Source: Deltaproteobacteria bacterium (GTDB lineage Bacteria; UBA10199; DSSB01). Taken from it: a stretch of 64,000 bases of DNA. Location: NCBI GenBank assembly GCA_024233625.1, contig JACKPJ010000004.1, positions 1 through 64,000 of the forward strand, given 5' to 3'. The notes below the pieces were generated by a model, which ran no database searches, was not told where the DNA came from, and was given only the letters and a program-made list of their open reading frames with translations. Made by a program: the position numbers and the translations under genes. Shown here in pieces: positions 15,560-23,815 of the stretch. The first letter of the stretch is position 1; the number at the start of each line of letters is the position of its first letter.

Positions 15560-16954
15560 ATGAGTTTGCCTGTTTTGACGCAAAAGAAAGTTGAGCGTCT
15601 TCCACCGCAGGCCTTGGATGCAGAGACCGCTTTATTGGGAGCGCTATTAGTTGATGGTTCTGCTTTGTATAAAGTAGCAGATGTGCTCCGTCCTGAAGAC
15701 TTTTACAAAACATCTCACCAAAAAATCTATCAAGCAGCACTCAATTTATTTCAAAAAGATGAGCCATGTGATCTTATCACATTAAGTGAGGAGCTTAAAC
15801 GCCTTGAAGCACTTGAACCAGTGGGTGGAGCTCCCTATATAGCGCAATTAGCAGCTTCGGTAGCTTCAAGTGCAAGTATCGTCTATCACGCAAAAATTAT
15901 CCGAGAAAAAGCCATACTCAGGAGTTTGATTTCTGCTTCAACAGATATTATTGAAAAAGTTTATACAGCTACTGATGATTCTTCCCATTTCTTAGATTTT
16001 GCAGAAAAATCTATATTTGAAATCAGTGAACGCAATGTGCGATCTCACTTTTCCCCCATTCGCGAAGTAGTGAAAGATAGTTTTCGTCATATTGAAGAGC
16101 AGTACGAAAACAAGTCAACGGTTACAGGTATTTCAACAGGTTATAAACGTCTAAATGAAATGACAGCCGGTTTGCAGCGCTCTGATTTGATTATCATTGC
16201 AGGGAGACCCTCCATGGGAAAAACTGCCTTCGCCTTAAATCTTGGTTTTAATGCTGCAAGAGACAGTAAGGAGGCTGTTGCAGTTTTCTCGCTCGAAATG
16301 TCCAAAGAACAGCTAGTTCAAAGAATGCTTTGTTCAGAAGCACGAGTGGATTCCTCAAAACTTAGGGGCGGCTTTCTGCGAGAAAGCGATTGGCCTCGCT
16401 TAACTGAAGCTGCAAGTAAGCTTTCTGATAGTTTGGTGTTTATTGATGATACCCCTGCAATTAGTGTTCTTGAGATGAGAGCTAAAGCGCGGCGTCTTAA
16501 AAAAGAATATCCTTTAGGTTTGATTATTGTTGATTATTTACAGTTAATGAGATCGGACGTAACAGAAAGTCGTGAAAGAGAAATTAGTGATATTAGTCGT
16601 TCATTAAAAGCTTTAGCGAAAGAGTTACATATTCCAGTAGTCGCTTTGAGTCAGTTAAATCGAAGTTTGGAGTCACGAACTGACAAGCGTCCACAACTTT
16701 CCGATTTGAGAGAATCTGGAGCTATCGAGCAAGATGCCGATGTGATTGCATTTATCTATCGGGATGAGGTCTATAATAAAGAAACCTCTGAGCGTGGAGT
16801 TGCCGAGATTATTATCGGTAAACAACGTAATGGACCTATTGGTACGACTAAGCTTAAATTTTTTCACGAATTTACTCGCTTTGAAGAACTCGAAGAAAGA
16901 TATGGAGAGATGGTTCCAGATTTAGAGGTTCCGCCGCCTGTGTTTGGTGAGTAA
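15560..16954 (+). CDS. dnaB: Replicative DNA helicase
   Basis: Hexameric 5'-3' helicase that unwinds DNA at the replication fork. The N-terminal primase-interacting domain is marked by LPPQALDAETALLGALLVDG. The RecA-type motor has Walker A GRPSMGKT (about residues 215-222), FSLEMSKEQLVQRM, Walker B LIIVDYLQLM and the DLRESGAIEQDADV arginine-finger region. The 464-residue length is normal and there is no intein. The start overlaps the end of the rplI transcript with little ribosome-binding site, implying coupling. A glycosyltransferase follows after 30 bases. Confidence 0.97.
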   Translation: MSLPVLTQKKVERLPPQALDAETALLGALLVDGSALYKVADVLRPEDFYKTSHQKIYQAALNLFQKDEPCDLITLSEELKRLEALEPVGGAPYIAQLAASVASSASIVYHAKIIREKAILRSLISASTDIIEKVYTATDDSSHFLDFAEKSIFEISERNVRSHFSPIREVVKDSFRHIEEQYENKSTVTGISTGYKRLNEMTAGLQRSDLIIIAGRPSMGKTAFALNLGFNAARDSKEAVAVFSLEMSKEQLVQRMLCSEARVDSSKLRGGFLRESDWPRLTEAASKLSDSLVFIDDTPAISVLEMRAKARRLKKEYPLGLIIVDYLQLMRSDVTESREREISDISRSLKALAKELHIPVVALSQLNRSLESRTDKRPQLSDLRESGAIEQDADVIAFIYRDEVYNKETSERGVAEIIIGKQRNGPIGTTKLKFFHEFTRFEELEERYGEMVPDLEVPPPVFGE

Positions 16955-16984
16955 GCACTCTTCCATATTTGACAATAATTTCTT

Positions 16985-17881
16985 ATGTTAATTCCTTCTG
17001 AATATTCTGTTAGCGTGGTTATTCCTACTTATAATCGGCTTTCATTTCTGAAAGAAACTATCAGCTCTGTTTTAGAACAAACATTTTCTCCTTTAGAAAT
17101 CCTTGTAGTTGATGATGGTTCAACCGATGAAACAGAGACTTGGGTTAAGTCTCTGCCCTCAAAGCTAATTCATTATATAAAAATTTCGAACTCAGGCCCC
17201 GCTCTTGCTAGGAACAAAGCTGCACATCTTGCAAAAGGTAATTACCTAGCATTTTTGGACTCTGATGATTATTGGCTTCCGGAAAAACTTCAATCACAAA
17301 TTGAGTTTTTGCAGGCAAATCCAAGCTACCAGGTTTTGCAAAATGAAGAAATTTGGATTCGCCGTGGTAAAAGAGTGAATCCCATGAAAAAACATTATAA
17401 ACCATCGGGAGATATTTTTTTTCCGTCTCTTAAGCTTTGCTTAATTAGTCCTTCTGGGGTTTTGATCAAAAAAGAAGTTTTCGAAAAGCTGGGTGGGTTT
17501 GATCCAAATTTTTTAGTTTGTGAAGATTATGAATTATGGCTTCGTTTAACCTTGCAATATCCGGTAAAAACCTTGTCAGATGCATTCGTTGTGAAGAGGG
17601 GAGGTCATGAAGATCAATTATCCAGAAGATTTTGGGGCATGGATCGCTTTCGAGTTTTTGCCTTAGAAAAGTTACTCTTTACTCAAAAATTAAATCGCTT
17701 ACAAATTGAAAAAGTTTATCAAGAAATTTATTCTAAATTAAAAATACTTGCGAAAGGCTTCCAAAACCGAGAGCCTTTATGTAATGAAAATCCTTATGAA
17801 AGTAGGTGGTTGTGGCACGTCAAAAATCATCCCTTGGCGGGAGAGATAGAAAAAATAATGAATTACGCAAGATCAGCTTAA
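16985..17881 (+). CDS. Family 2 glycosyltransferase
   Basis: Transfers a sugar from a nucleotide-sugar donor, most likely for surface polysaccharide. The GT-A fold is clear: VVIPTYNRLSFLKETISSVL at residues 9-28, the nucleotide-binding LVVDDGSTDET, and the metal-binding DSDDYW (about 95-100). A later CEDYELWLRL contains the probable catalytic-base region (ED). The product is 298 residues and soluble, without C-terminal membrane helices. It is the outlier in this housekeeping run. The last 76 bases overlap the start of rph in another frame. Confidence 0.86.
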   Translation: MLIPSEYSVSVVIPTYNRLSFLKETISSVLEQTFSPLEILVVDDGSTDETETWVKSLPSKLIHYIKISNSGPALARNKAAHLAKGNYLAFLDSDDYWLPEKLQSQIEFLQANPSYQVLQNEEIWIRRGKRVNPMKKHYKPSGDIFFPSLKLCLISPSGVLIKKEVFEKLGGFDPNFLVCEDYELWLRLTLQYPVKTLSDAFVVKRGGHEDQLSRRFWGMDRFRVFALEKLLFTQKLNRLQIEKVYQEIYSKLKILAKGFQNREPLCNENPYESRWLWHVKNHPLAGEIEKIMNYARSA

Positions 17882-18552
17882 AAAAGAATGTCAATCGTTA
17901 TGCAGAGGGTTCTTGTCTCATTAAAGCAGGACATACTCATGTGCTTTGTTTGGCTTCCATAGAAAAAGAACTTCCTGCGTGGAGAAAAGAGTCGGGTTTA
18001 GGTTGGGTCACAGCAGAATATGCCATGTTGCCTCGGGCGACACACTCACGATCCTCGCGTGAATCCATTAAAGGTAAACCAAGTAGTCGTAGTTTAGAGA
18101 TCAGCCGTTTGATTGGGCGTTCACTTCGGTCCATTGTAGACTTTAAAAAATTGGGGCCGCATATAATTGCTCTCGATTGTGAAGTTTTGCAAGCAGATGG
18201 AGGAACGCGTTGTGCTTCTATTACAGGAGCTTGGGTGGCTTTAGCTCAAGCTTGTCAGAAGCTCTTGAAATCAGGAGCTATTCAAGAATGGCCACTGAAG
18301 GATCACGTTGCCGCAGTCAGCGTGGGAATTTTACATAAAAACCTATTACTTGATTTGGATTATGAGGAAGATTCTCGCGCAGAGGTCGATTTAAATCTGA
18401 TTTTGACGGGTTCAGGTAAAATCGTAGAAATTCAAGGGACAGCTGAACAAAACCCTTTTTCATTTAGACAAGCAACTCAGCTTTTTAAATTAGGAGAGTT
18501 GGGAATTAAAAAACTCATTCAGGAACAAAACAAAGTGATGAGGTTAAAATAA
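17806..18552 (+). CDS. rph: Ribonuclease PH
   Basis: Phosphorolytic 3'-5' exonuclease trimming tRNA 3' ends; important because three of the four tRNAs here lack an encoded CCA. The RNase PH core is intact: NELRKISLKKNVNRYAEGSC near the start, GWVTAEYAMLPRATHSR, SRSLEISRLIGRSLRSIVD and the DCEVLQADGGTR active-site block. The start is a GTG at 17806 inside the glycosyltransferase gene, 76 bases upstream of that gene's stop; a second GTG at 17812 is equally possible. The usual MR-DGR opening is altered to GGRDRKNNELR and preceded by about 12 extra residues. rdgB follows after two bases. Confidence 0.92.
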   Translation: MVVARQKSSLGGRDRKNNELRKISLKKNVNRYAEGSCLIKAGHTHVLCLASIEKELPAWRKESGLGWVTAEYAMLPRATHSRSSRESIKGKPSSRSLEISRLIGRSLRSIVDFKKLGPHIIALDCEVLQADGGTRCASITGAWVALAQACQKLLKSGAIQEWPLKDHVAAVSVGILHKNLLLDLDYEEDSRAEVDLNLILTGSGKIVEIQGTAEQNPFSFRQATQLFKLGELGIKKLIQEQNKVMRLK

Positions 18553-18554
18553 TC

Positions 18555-19142
18555 ATGAAGCTAGTTGTGGCAACTCAAAATCAAGGGAAACTAAAAGAGA
18601 TCCAAAAAATACTCAATTTACCTAACATACAAATTGTTTCGTTAGCGGACTATTCTGATCTCCCACAACTTCAAGAACCTCACCAAACTTATGTAGAAAA
18701 TGCACGAGAAAAGGCTAAAATCATTTCTCAATTTTCTCAAGAATGGACCTTAGCCGACGATAGTGGTCTTGAAGTTTTAGCCATAGATAGAAGGCCAGGA
18801 GTTTTTTCAGCAAGGTACGCTGGAAAAAATGCAAGTGACCTGGAGAATAATCTTAAGTTATTGGAGGAGCTCAAAAATATACCCTTAGAGAAACGGCAAG
18901 CTGAGTTTGTTTGTTGTTTAGTTTTGCGTCATTCGGAGGGCAGAGAGTTCATAGCCGAAGGGAGGTTAAGTGGTTTAATTCTTGATAAAATGCAAGGAGA
19001 GCAAGGTTTTGGTTATGACCCCTTATTTTATATTCCTGATAGAAAAAAAGTTTTGGCAGACATGACTCCAGAGGAAAAAAATCAAATTTCACACCGACGA
19101 ATCGCTTTAGAAAAAATGAAGCGACAATTAAGACAATTGTAA
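18555..19142 (+). CDS. rdgB: XTP/dITP diphosphatase (non-canonical purine NTP pyrophosphatase)
   Basis: Hydrolyses ITP, dITP and XTP to monophosphates, keeping deaminated purines out of nucleic acids. The HAM1 family motifs are clear: VVATQNQGKLKEIQKIL at the start, the acidic ADDSGLEVLAIDRRPGVFSARYAG (about residues 68-91), GFGYDPLFYIP and SHRRIALEKM near the end. The 195-residue length is typical. It starts two bases after the rph stop, the common rph-rdgB pairing. Confidence 0.96.
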   Translation: MKLVVATQNQGKLKEIQKILNLPNIQIVSLADYSDLPQLQEPHQTYVENAREKAKIISQFSQEWTLADDSGLEVLAIDRRPGVFSARYAGKNASDLENNLKLLEELKNIPLEKRQAEFVCCLVLRHSEGREFIAEGRLSGLILDKMQGEQGFGYDPLFYIPDRKKVLADMTPEEKNQISHRRIALEKMKRQLRQL

Positions 19143-19257
19143 AATATAGTTTTTGTCTTGAATCAACTAATTTTAAACTTTCATTTTTCTAAACGAATTT
19201 AAACTTCAGGTTTTTTATACTTTTTATAATGATTTTTAACTAAAACCTTTCCTTGCA

Positions 19258-19286
19258 TTGACGAAAAAGCTTAATGCTGTTATGTC
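19258..19286 (+). promoter_or_regulatory. Possible promoter of the HExxH protein gene
   Basis: TTGACG (19258-19263), 17 bases, then TATGTC (19281-19286). The -35 box is good but the -10 box is poor. It would give a leader of about 35 bases before the GTG at 19326. A TATAAT further upstream (near 19226) lacks a convincing -35 box. Confidence 0.35.
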
Positions 19287-19325
19287 CTATCTACATATTT
19301 TTGTGTAATTTTGGGGATAAATTAA

Positions 19326-20249
19326 GTGACATCTATTTTTAGAGATAAAGCTAAGGAAATTTGTGGAATATTTGTTGATGAGAAGATTCCCGTTATAGAG
19401 GCTTCAAATCAAATTTCTGTAATAGAATCAAGAAGCTCTGATCGCTTCCAAAAATGTGTCGACATGCTTACTATAAAAATGCATCAACATCAAAGAACAG
19501 GAAACTCTCTACTCACGGGAATGCAGTTCCGCAATTTTAACCAACATATTAAACAACAAGGGTACTCTCTGGAAATCATTTCTCCACTATTACAAGGTCC
19601 TTATGCTTCCGTAAATATTGCTGTGATGGGAAAAAAAGTGCTTTTTAATCCTAGTTGGCCAGGTTTTGTTCTTGATGAAAATGCTATTTTTATAGGCGAT
19701 CACGAAATCCAACACGGTGTTGATATTAAAGAACTTCAGCAAGCTTTTCCTAAAATTGGAAACCTTTTTGATAATAGCAGCTTAACAAAAGACGAGATGA
19801 TTACTAAGCTTAATGCTTATTTAGAATATTTTTCACAAGGGTTAAAATGCGAGCAAGCAGAGGAGTTCAATGCTTTGAAAGAGCAAATATTTGGAGATTT
19901 CAATTTGTGGGATGAGTCGGATTTAGTTTTAGCTGGTCTCATATTTTATGAAACAATGCGATATGCCTACGAAAATAATGACAATCGTTTGAAGCAATAC
20001 GTTTTTTCAAAGGATTTCTTGCCCTTCAAAAAAAATAATAAAATGGGTGAATTCACCATTACGAATCATATGGGGAAAAAAGTAGATCTTAAAAATGCTG
20101 CAATTAAAGCCCGATTAATTGAAGCTGATTTGTGGGATGAGTTTAGTCAATTTGAGAACTTTGATAGGGAAACAGCTGAAAAGGTTGATGAAGATCTAGT
20201 ACTGTTTTTTCGATTAGCTATTATTGGAATTACTCAAAGGAGACTATAG
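19326..20249 (+). CDS. Uncharacterised protein with HExxH zinc-protease-like motif
   Basis: I do not recognise the family. The 307-residue product has no signal peptide or membrane segment, so it is probably cytoplasmic or exported by another route. Its key feature is HEIQH in the context IFIGDHEIQHGVDIKEL (about residues 121-140), a textbook HExxH metal-binding/catalytic motif of zincin metalloproteases. The Asp and Glu residues further on (EQAEEF, DLVLAGLIFYETMRYAYE) could supply a third ligand. It starts with GTG, with GGGGAT about 9 bases upstream. It stands alone: 183 bases separate it from rdgB and a strong terminator follows. A chance HExxH cannot be excluded, but its hydrophobic-flanked helical context is right. 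Confidence 0.75.
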   Translation: MTSIFRDKAKEICGIFVDEKIPVIEASNQISVIESRSSDRFQKCVDMLTIKMHQHQRTGNSLLTGMQFRNFNQHIKQQGYSLEIISPLLQGPYASVNIAVMGKKVLFNPSWPGFVLDENAIFIGDHEIQHGVDIKELQQAFPKIGNLFDNSSLTKDEMITKLNAYLEYFSQGLKCEQAEEFNALKEQIFGDFNLWDESDLVLAGLIFYETMRYAYENNDNRLKQYVFSKDFLPFKKNNKMGEFTITNHMGKKVDLKNAAIKARLIEADLWDEFSQFENFDRETAEKVDEDLVLFFRLAIIGITQRRL

Positions 20250-20336
20250 TTTTTTATTTTGTCTTTGTTTTTGATATAATTCTAATGCACAAAAAATCTA
20301 GATAAAGTTAAGCTAATGAGTAATTAAAGATAAAGA

Positions 20337-20368
20337 AAAAGACTGCTCACTAAGTTTAGCAGTCTTTT
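20337..20368. terminator. Strong bidirectional intrinsic terminator
   Basis: AAAAGACTGCT and AGCAGTCTTTT form a perfect 11-base stem around a 10-base loop. T runs are present on both strands (TTTTC on +, TTTTTC on -). It lies between two convergent genes, the HExxH protein (+) and the lamin-tail lipoprotein (-), and can end both transcripts. Confidence 0.88.
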
Positions 20369-20399
20369 CTTGTTTATGATTAATGCGTATGTATCTTGC

Positions 20400-21485
20400 T
20401 TAAAAAATTCCTGGTGTAGGTACTTCTAATTCAATGAAGTCTTCATAATTATTATCTGTATCAATACCTTCAGAGCGAGATAGACTGTGGCCTCCTGAGA
20501 CATCAATGGCAGGACTATTTTCATAGAGAATTTCTTGATTCACTGTGATGTTTTCTCCCCAAGTTCCATATCCTAAAATATCAATTAACTCTCCATTGCG
20601 ATTCAATAACTGGACACTATCGGGACCATTTTGCGGGTCAAATTGTAGTAAGTAATCAGGTGAATCGACTTGAGATTCGTTTTTTGAGCCCGTTTTTAAA
20701 TCAGCAATTAAAAAGATGCCTGCTTCAGAAGTCCAAGAATTTTTGGGAAGTACAATTTCCTCGGTAATTTGTCCATCAGCTCCATTAATAAGTAAAATAC
20801 GGTAATCCGAAATGTCTGCTTGAGAACTTCCCCACAATTCGATAAAGGCTTCACCATCCGTTTCGCTATTTTTTCCATCGTAGAGAACTTCATTAATTAA
20901 TAATATATCTGCTTGAGTTCCATATTCATACTCAACTAATTTTTCTTCTGTTTCAGTTTTTTCTTCTATTTTTACTTCACCATAGTGAAAGTTAGCGATG
21001 AATGCTGTAGGTCCTGAGCCAGGACTTTGGTTAAAAGGCAAACCATCCACACATCTTAACTCGTCAGAAACAACTAATGTGTAATTTCCCTGGCGGAGAG
21101 TCTCAGGTAGAAAAATATTGAGAGTTTTTTCTTCACCTTCTAAAAGATAACTAAGTTCAACTTTGTCAGAGTCGTGCTCTTCAAGCCACTTCTGTATTTC
21201 TTTCTTTTGATTGAAAAGTTCATCATTAAAGTCCCCATAGACTAGTGCAATGGACTTTTTTCCAATACTGTTAAAGTCAATTCTTTTGGAAAAAGTCAGT
21301 TGAATAAATTCGTTAGGAGAAATTGAAGAGTTTGATTCAGGCTCAAGTTGTACGACGTAAGCCTGATTTTCGTAAAGAGCATTGAATTCCAGTTCGTCTG
21401 TTGCGCAGCCTGATAATAGTAATAAAGTTGATATTGTAAGAAAAAATATTTTTTTTGCTAAGTTTATTTTCGATTTTATTTTCAT
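20400..21485 (-). CDS. Lipoprotein with Ig-like and lamin-tail domains
   Basis: A predicted lipoprotein of 361 residues: hydrophobic signal then lipobox LLSGC with the lipidated Cys at about 27. The N-terminal part (residues 40-170, including SPNEFIQLTFSKRID and LRQGNYTLVVSDELRCVDG) resembles bacterial Ig-like domains. The second half is a lamin-tail domain: DILLINEVLYDG, GEAFIELWGSSQADISDYRI, FLIADL, DSVQLLNRNGELIDILGYG and a terminal SLSRSEGIDTDNN. Lamin-tail domains in bacteria occur in surface and secreted proteins, often joined to nucleases or adhesive modules; none is here. The gene overlaps the stop of the preceding gene (ATGA), so the two form an operon. Confidence 0.82.
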   Translation of the reverse strand: MKIKSKINLAKKIFFLTISTLLLLSGCATDELEFNALYENQAYVVQLEPESNSSISPNEFIQLTFSKRIDFNSIGKKSIALVYGDFNDELFNQKKEIQKWLEEHDSDKVELSYLLEGEEKTLNIFLPETLRQGNYTLVVSDELRCVDGLPFNQSPGSGPTAFIANFHYGEVKIEEKTETEEKLVEYEYGTQADILLINEVLYDGKNSETDGEAFIELWGSSQADISDYRILLINGADGQITEEIVLPKNSWTSEAGIFLIADLKTGSKNESQVDSPDYLLQFDPQNGPDSVQLLNRNGELIDILGYGTWGENITVNQEILYENSPAIDVSGGHSLSRSEGIDTDNNYEDFIELEVPTPGIF

Positions 21486-22183
21486 GGGAGTTCTCCATAA
21501 GGGTAGGGTAGTGGTTGATGAGATAGTTTGTTTTTCTCTAGAAGCTGAGAGAATTTTCCGTGAGTTAGGCTATTGAGTTTATCAATAACTTGTTCAACCT
21601 TTAGTCTTTCTAAAGGGTCTTCCCACAAGCTGGGATCGATCTGCATTTTGATAAGTTGAGATTTTAAAGTATAATAGCTAAGGTTTAGTTCCTCGGTAAC
21701 TCTTTGTCTGATCATGACTAAGTCTCTAGCTTCACGGCTGATATCTAAGCGATCTCGGTTAAATAATAATTCATTGAAAGACCAAACTGCTTTGATTTCA
21801 AACTCATTATTATTTTCTAGGTCTTGATCAATGCGGTTAGATTCGGGACCAATTGTAATCCCAGAAGAAGTGACTGAAATACTATCTTGGATAATTGCTG
21901 TATTTTGATTAAGGGAAGCACGCTCCCAACCTACTTGAATTCGTGGCAAAGCAGCTGCCCATTTAGCTCCTTTATCCCATTGTTGAATGAGTTTTGGATC
22001 TAAGCCTGCATATCTAAAAGCAGCTTCTTCAATTAAATGAAAAGAGGGGAGCTGATCAGGAGTAATCATTTTTATTTCCTCGTTTTCAATGATAGAGGCT
22101 TGAGCTCCTGGTGCTCCGGTTAATGAAATAGTAATTGCCCCAAAGGCAAAAGTGAGTATTAAATTTTTTATTTTGGCATTCAT
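21482..22183 (-). CDS. Exported protein resembling half of a TolC-type protein
   Basis: An exported protein of about 233 residues with a signal peptide ending near GAQA-SII. The ATG at 22183 is preferred over a TTG at 22213 because the signal peptide then starts properly. The body has a beta-type segment (WAAALPRIQVGWERASL, then FEIKAVWSFNELLFNRDRLD) followed by a long amphipathic helix (ISREARDLVMIRQRVTEELN). That order, strand pair then helix with a tyrosine-rich YYTLKSQ, resembles one repeat of an outer-membrane efflux protein, but at half the usual length. This likeness is inference. It overlaps the lipoprotein gene by 4 bases. Confidence 0.72.
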   Translation of the reverse strand: MNAKIKNLILTFAFGAITISLTGAPGAQASIIENEEIKMITPDQLPSFHLIEEAAFRYAGLDPKLIQQWDKGAKWAAALPRIQVGWERASLNQNTAIIQDSISVTSSGITIGPESNRIDQDLENNNEFEIKAVWSFNELLFNRDRLDISREARDLVMIRQRVTEELNLSYYTLKSQLIKMQIDPSLWEDPLERLKVEQVIDKLNSLTHGKFSQLLEKNKLSHQPLPYPYGELP

Positions 22184-22396
22184 GTTTGAATTATTATGCA
22201 GAGAAAATGCCAAAATGTTTATTTTGCAAAATTTGATAAAAAGTTAAATGAATTCAATAAAATACGAACTTGTATGAGATTCTGTTGAATTGATGTAAGT
22301 TCTTTATCAGTTTTAAAACCGAATCATCAGTTCGATTATGAGTCTTTTTTGAGAGCAATCCAAAAATAATAAAATTTCAGTTTTTAGTTTTTAAGG

Positions 22397-23707
22397 TTAG
22401 GTTTTTTCTTTAACCTGATTAGTGCTAATTTTTTTGCTTAGCCAAATAAAGAATCCAAATGCTAGGATAATCATGCTGCGTTTCCAAATATTAAAGTCAA
22501 ATTGAGTGAGTATAGCGAGAGAAAGTAATAAACCAATAAGGGGCACGAAGATGGGAAATTGAATGCCATCGTGTTTTTCTTTTTTTATACGCACAATAAT
22601 TAAACTTAGATGTGTCATGCTAAAAACTAGGATGATTAATAAATTTGTGGTTTTTATGAGTGTGGTTAAAGCTCCAGTAAAGACAAGTATGAGTACGGCG
22701 AAAAAAGCCGTCAGCACTGCTAGGTGCGGTGTATGTCTTTTTGAATGAATACGTCCCAAAAATTTTGGCATGAGGTCTTCTTGAGCCATGCCGTATATAA
22801 GTCGTGAGGCCATAATGAGATTAATGAGCCCTGTGTTTGTAATTGCAATGATTGCAATGACCGCAAAATATTGTAAAAACCAATGGGCGTGGGCTTTTTC
22901 AAAAATAAGTAACAAGACTTCTTTTTTGCTATTATGATCAGACTGCTGAAGGATTTCGTGTAGAGGAACGTTGATGAGTAGGACAGAAGTGACCAAAAAA
23001 TAAATAATACTTGTGGCAATGATTGCAATGAGGATTGCTCGAGGAAGGTCACGTTTTGGATTTTTGCACTCTTCAGCTAAATTAGCGAGATCTTCAAAAC
23101 CAATATATGCGTAAAATGCGATCGTAATGGCTCCAAAAATACCACTGGGATGAAAATCTTCTTGAGCTTGTGAGATAAAGTTATCAAATGCAGGAACATC
23201 CATGATCCAGAGGCCTGTTATAATGACAGCGACGAGTCCAAAGACCTCAATGAAAGTTAGCAAGATGTTTACTCGAGAGGATTCTTGTATGCCCCAAAAA
23301 CTCAAAAAGCTGATACAAGAGAGTAAAAGAATTTGAGCGATGGGCATAGGAAAAGAAGTTAATGGTGCCAAATAGCGAACAAAACCATTGATGACAACAG
23401 ACGCTGAAACAAGTCCAGTGGAAAGAACAATAATTCCAGCCATAGTGGCTGCAAATTTTCCGGGGATAGCGCGACGTACAAAAACAGCAGCTCCTCCACT
23501 GACCGGGAAGCGTGCACTGAGTTCAGCATAACTTAATCCGGTGATCATTGCTAATAAAGCAGCCAAAATGTAAGTGAGCCAAGCCCCACTTCGTGCTTCT
23601 AGGATAACTTTACCCACAGTTGTGTAGATACCTGCTCCAAGAATATCACCAATTCCGTAGATGATGAGGGCGCCAAGCCCTAATCTTCTTGCCAGTTTTT
23701 GTTGCAT
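22397..23707 (-). CDS. APC-family amino acid permease
   Basis: Secondary transporter with about 12 membrane helices in 436 residues. The amino acid-polyamine-organocation signature is at the start: LGLGALIIYGIGDILGAGIYTTVG (first helix with the unwound GAGIY substrate site), and YAELSARFPVSGGAAVFVRR follows helix 2. AFYAYIGFEDLANLAEECKNP matches the conserved helix 6 and loop. It is closest in style to the YfnA/cationic and broad-range branch, but the substrate cannot be told. It is isolated from the repeat protein upstream by a strong terminator. The ATG at 23707 has no clear ribosome-binding site. Confidence 0.88.
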   Translation of the reverse strand: MQQKLARRLGLGALIIYGIGDILGAGIYTTVGKVILEARSGAWLTYILAALLAMITGLSYAELSARFPVSGGAAVFVRRAIPGKFAATMAGIIVLSTGLVSASVVINGFVRYLAPLTSFPMPIAQILLLSCISFLSFWGIQESSRVNILLTFIEVFGLVAVIITGLWIMDVPAFDNFISQAQEDFHPSGIFGAITIAFYAYIGFEDLANLAEECKNPKRDLPRAILIAIIATSIIYFLVTSVLLINVPLHEILQQSDHNSKKEVLLLIFEKAHAHWFLQYFAVIAIIAITNTGLINLIMASRLIYGMAQEDLMPKFLGRIHSKRHTPHLAVLTAFFAVLILVFTGALTTLIKTTNLLIILVFSMTHLSLIIVRIKKEKHDGIQFPIFVPLIGLLLSLAILTQFDFNIWKRSMIILAFGFFIWLSKKISTNQVKEKT

Positions 23708-23745
23708 GTCAAATTCATAAAACGATCTTTTTAAATAGAAAAGTT

Positions 23746-23775
23746 AAAAAAAAGGGACTCAAAATTGAGTCCCTT
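23746..23775 (-). terminator. Strong intrinsic terminator of the repeat-protein gene
   Basis: AAGGGACTCAA and TTGAGTCCCTT form an 11-base perfect stem. Read on the minus strand it is followed by eight T (complement of 23746-23753). It lies 41 bases past the stop of the Ca-binding repeat protein gene and before the permease start, separating the two units. Confidence 0.9.
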
Positions 23776-23815
23776 CTTATGATGTTCTTTGTAGGTTACC
23801 CTACACCCCTCGAAA

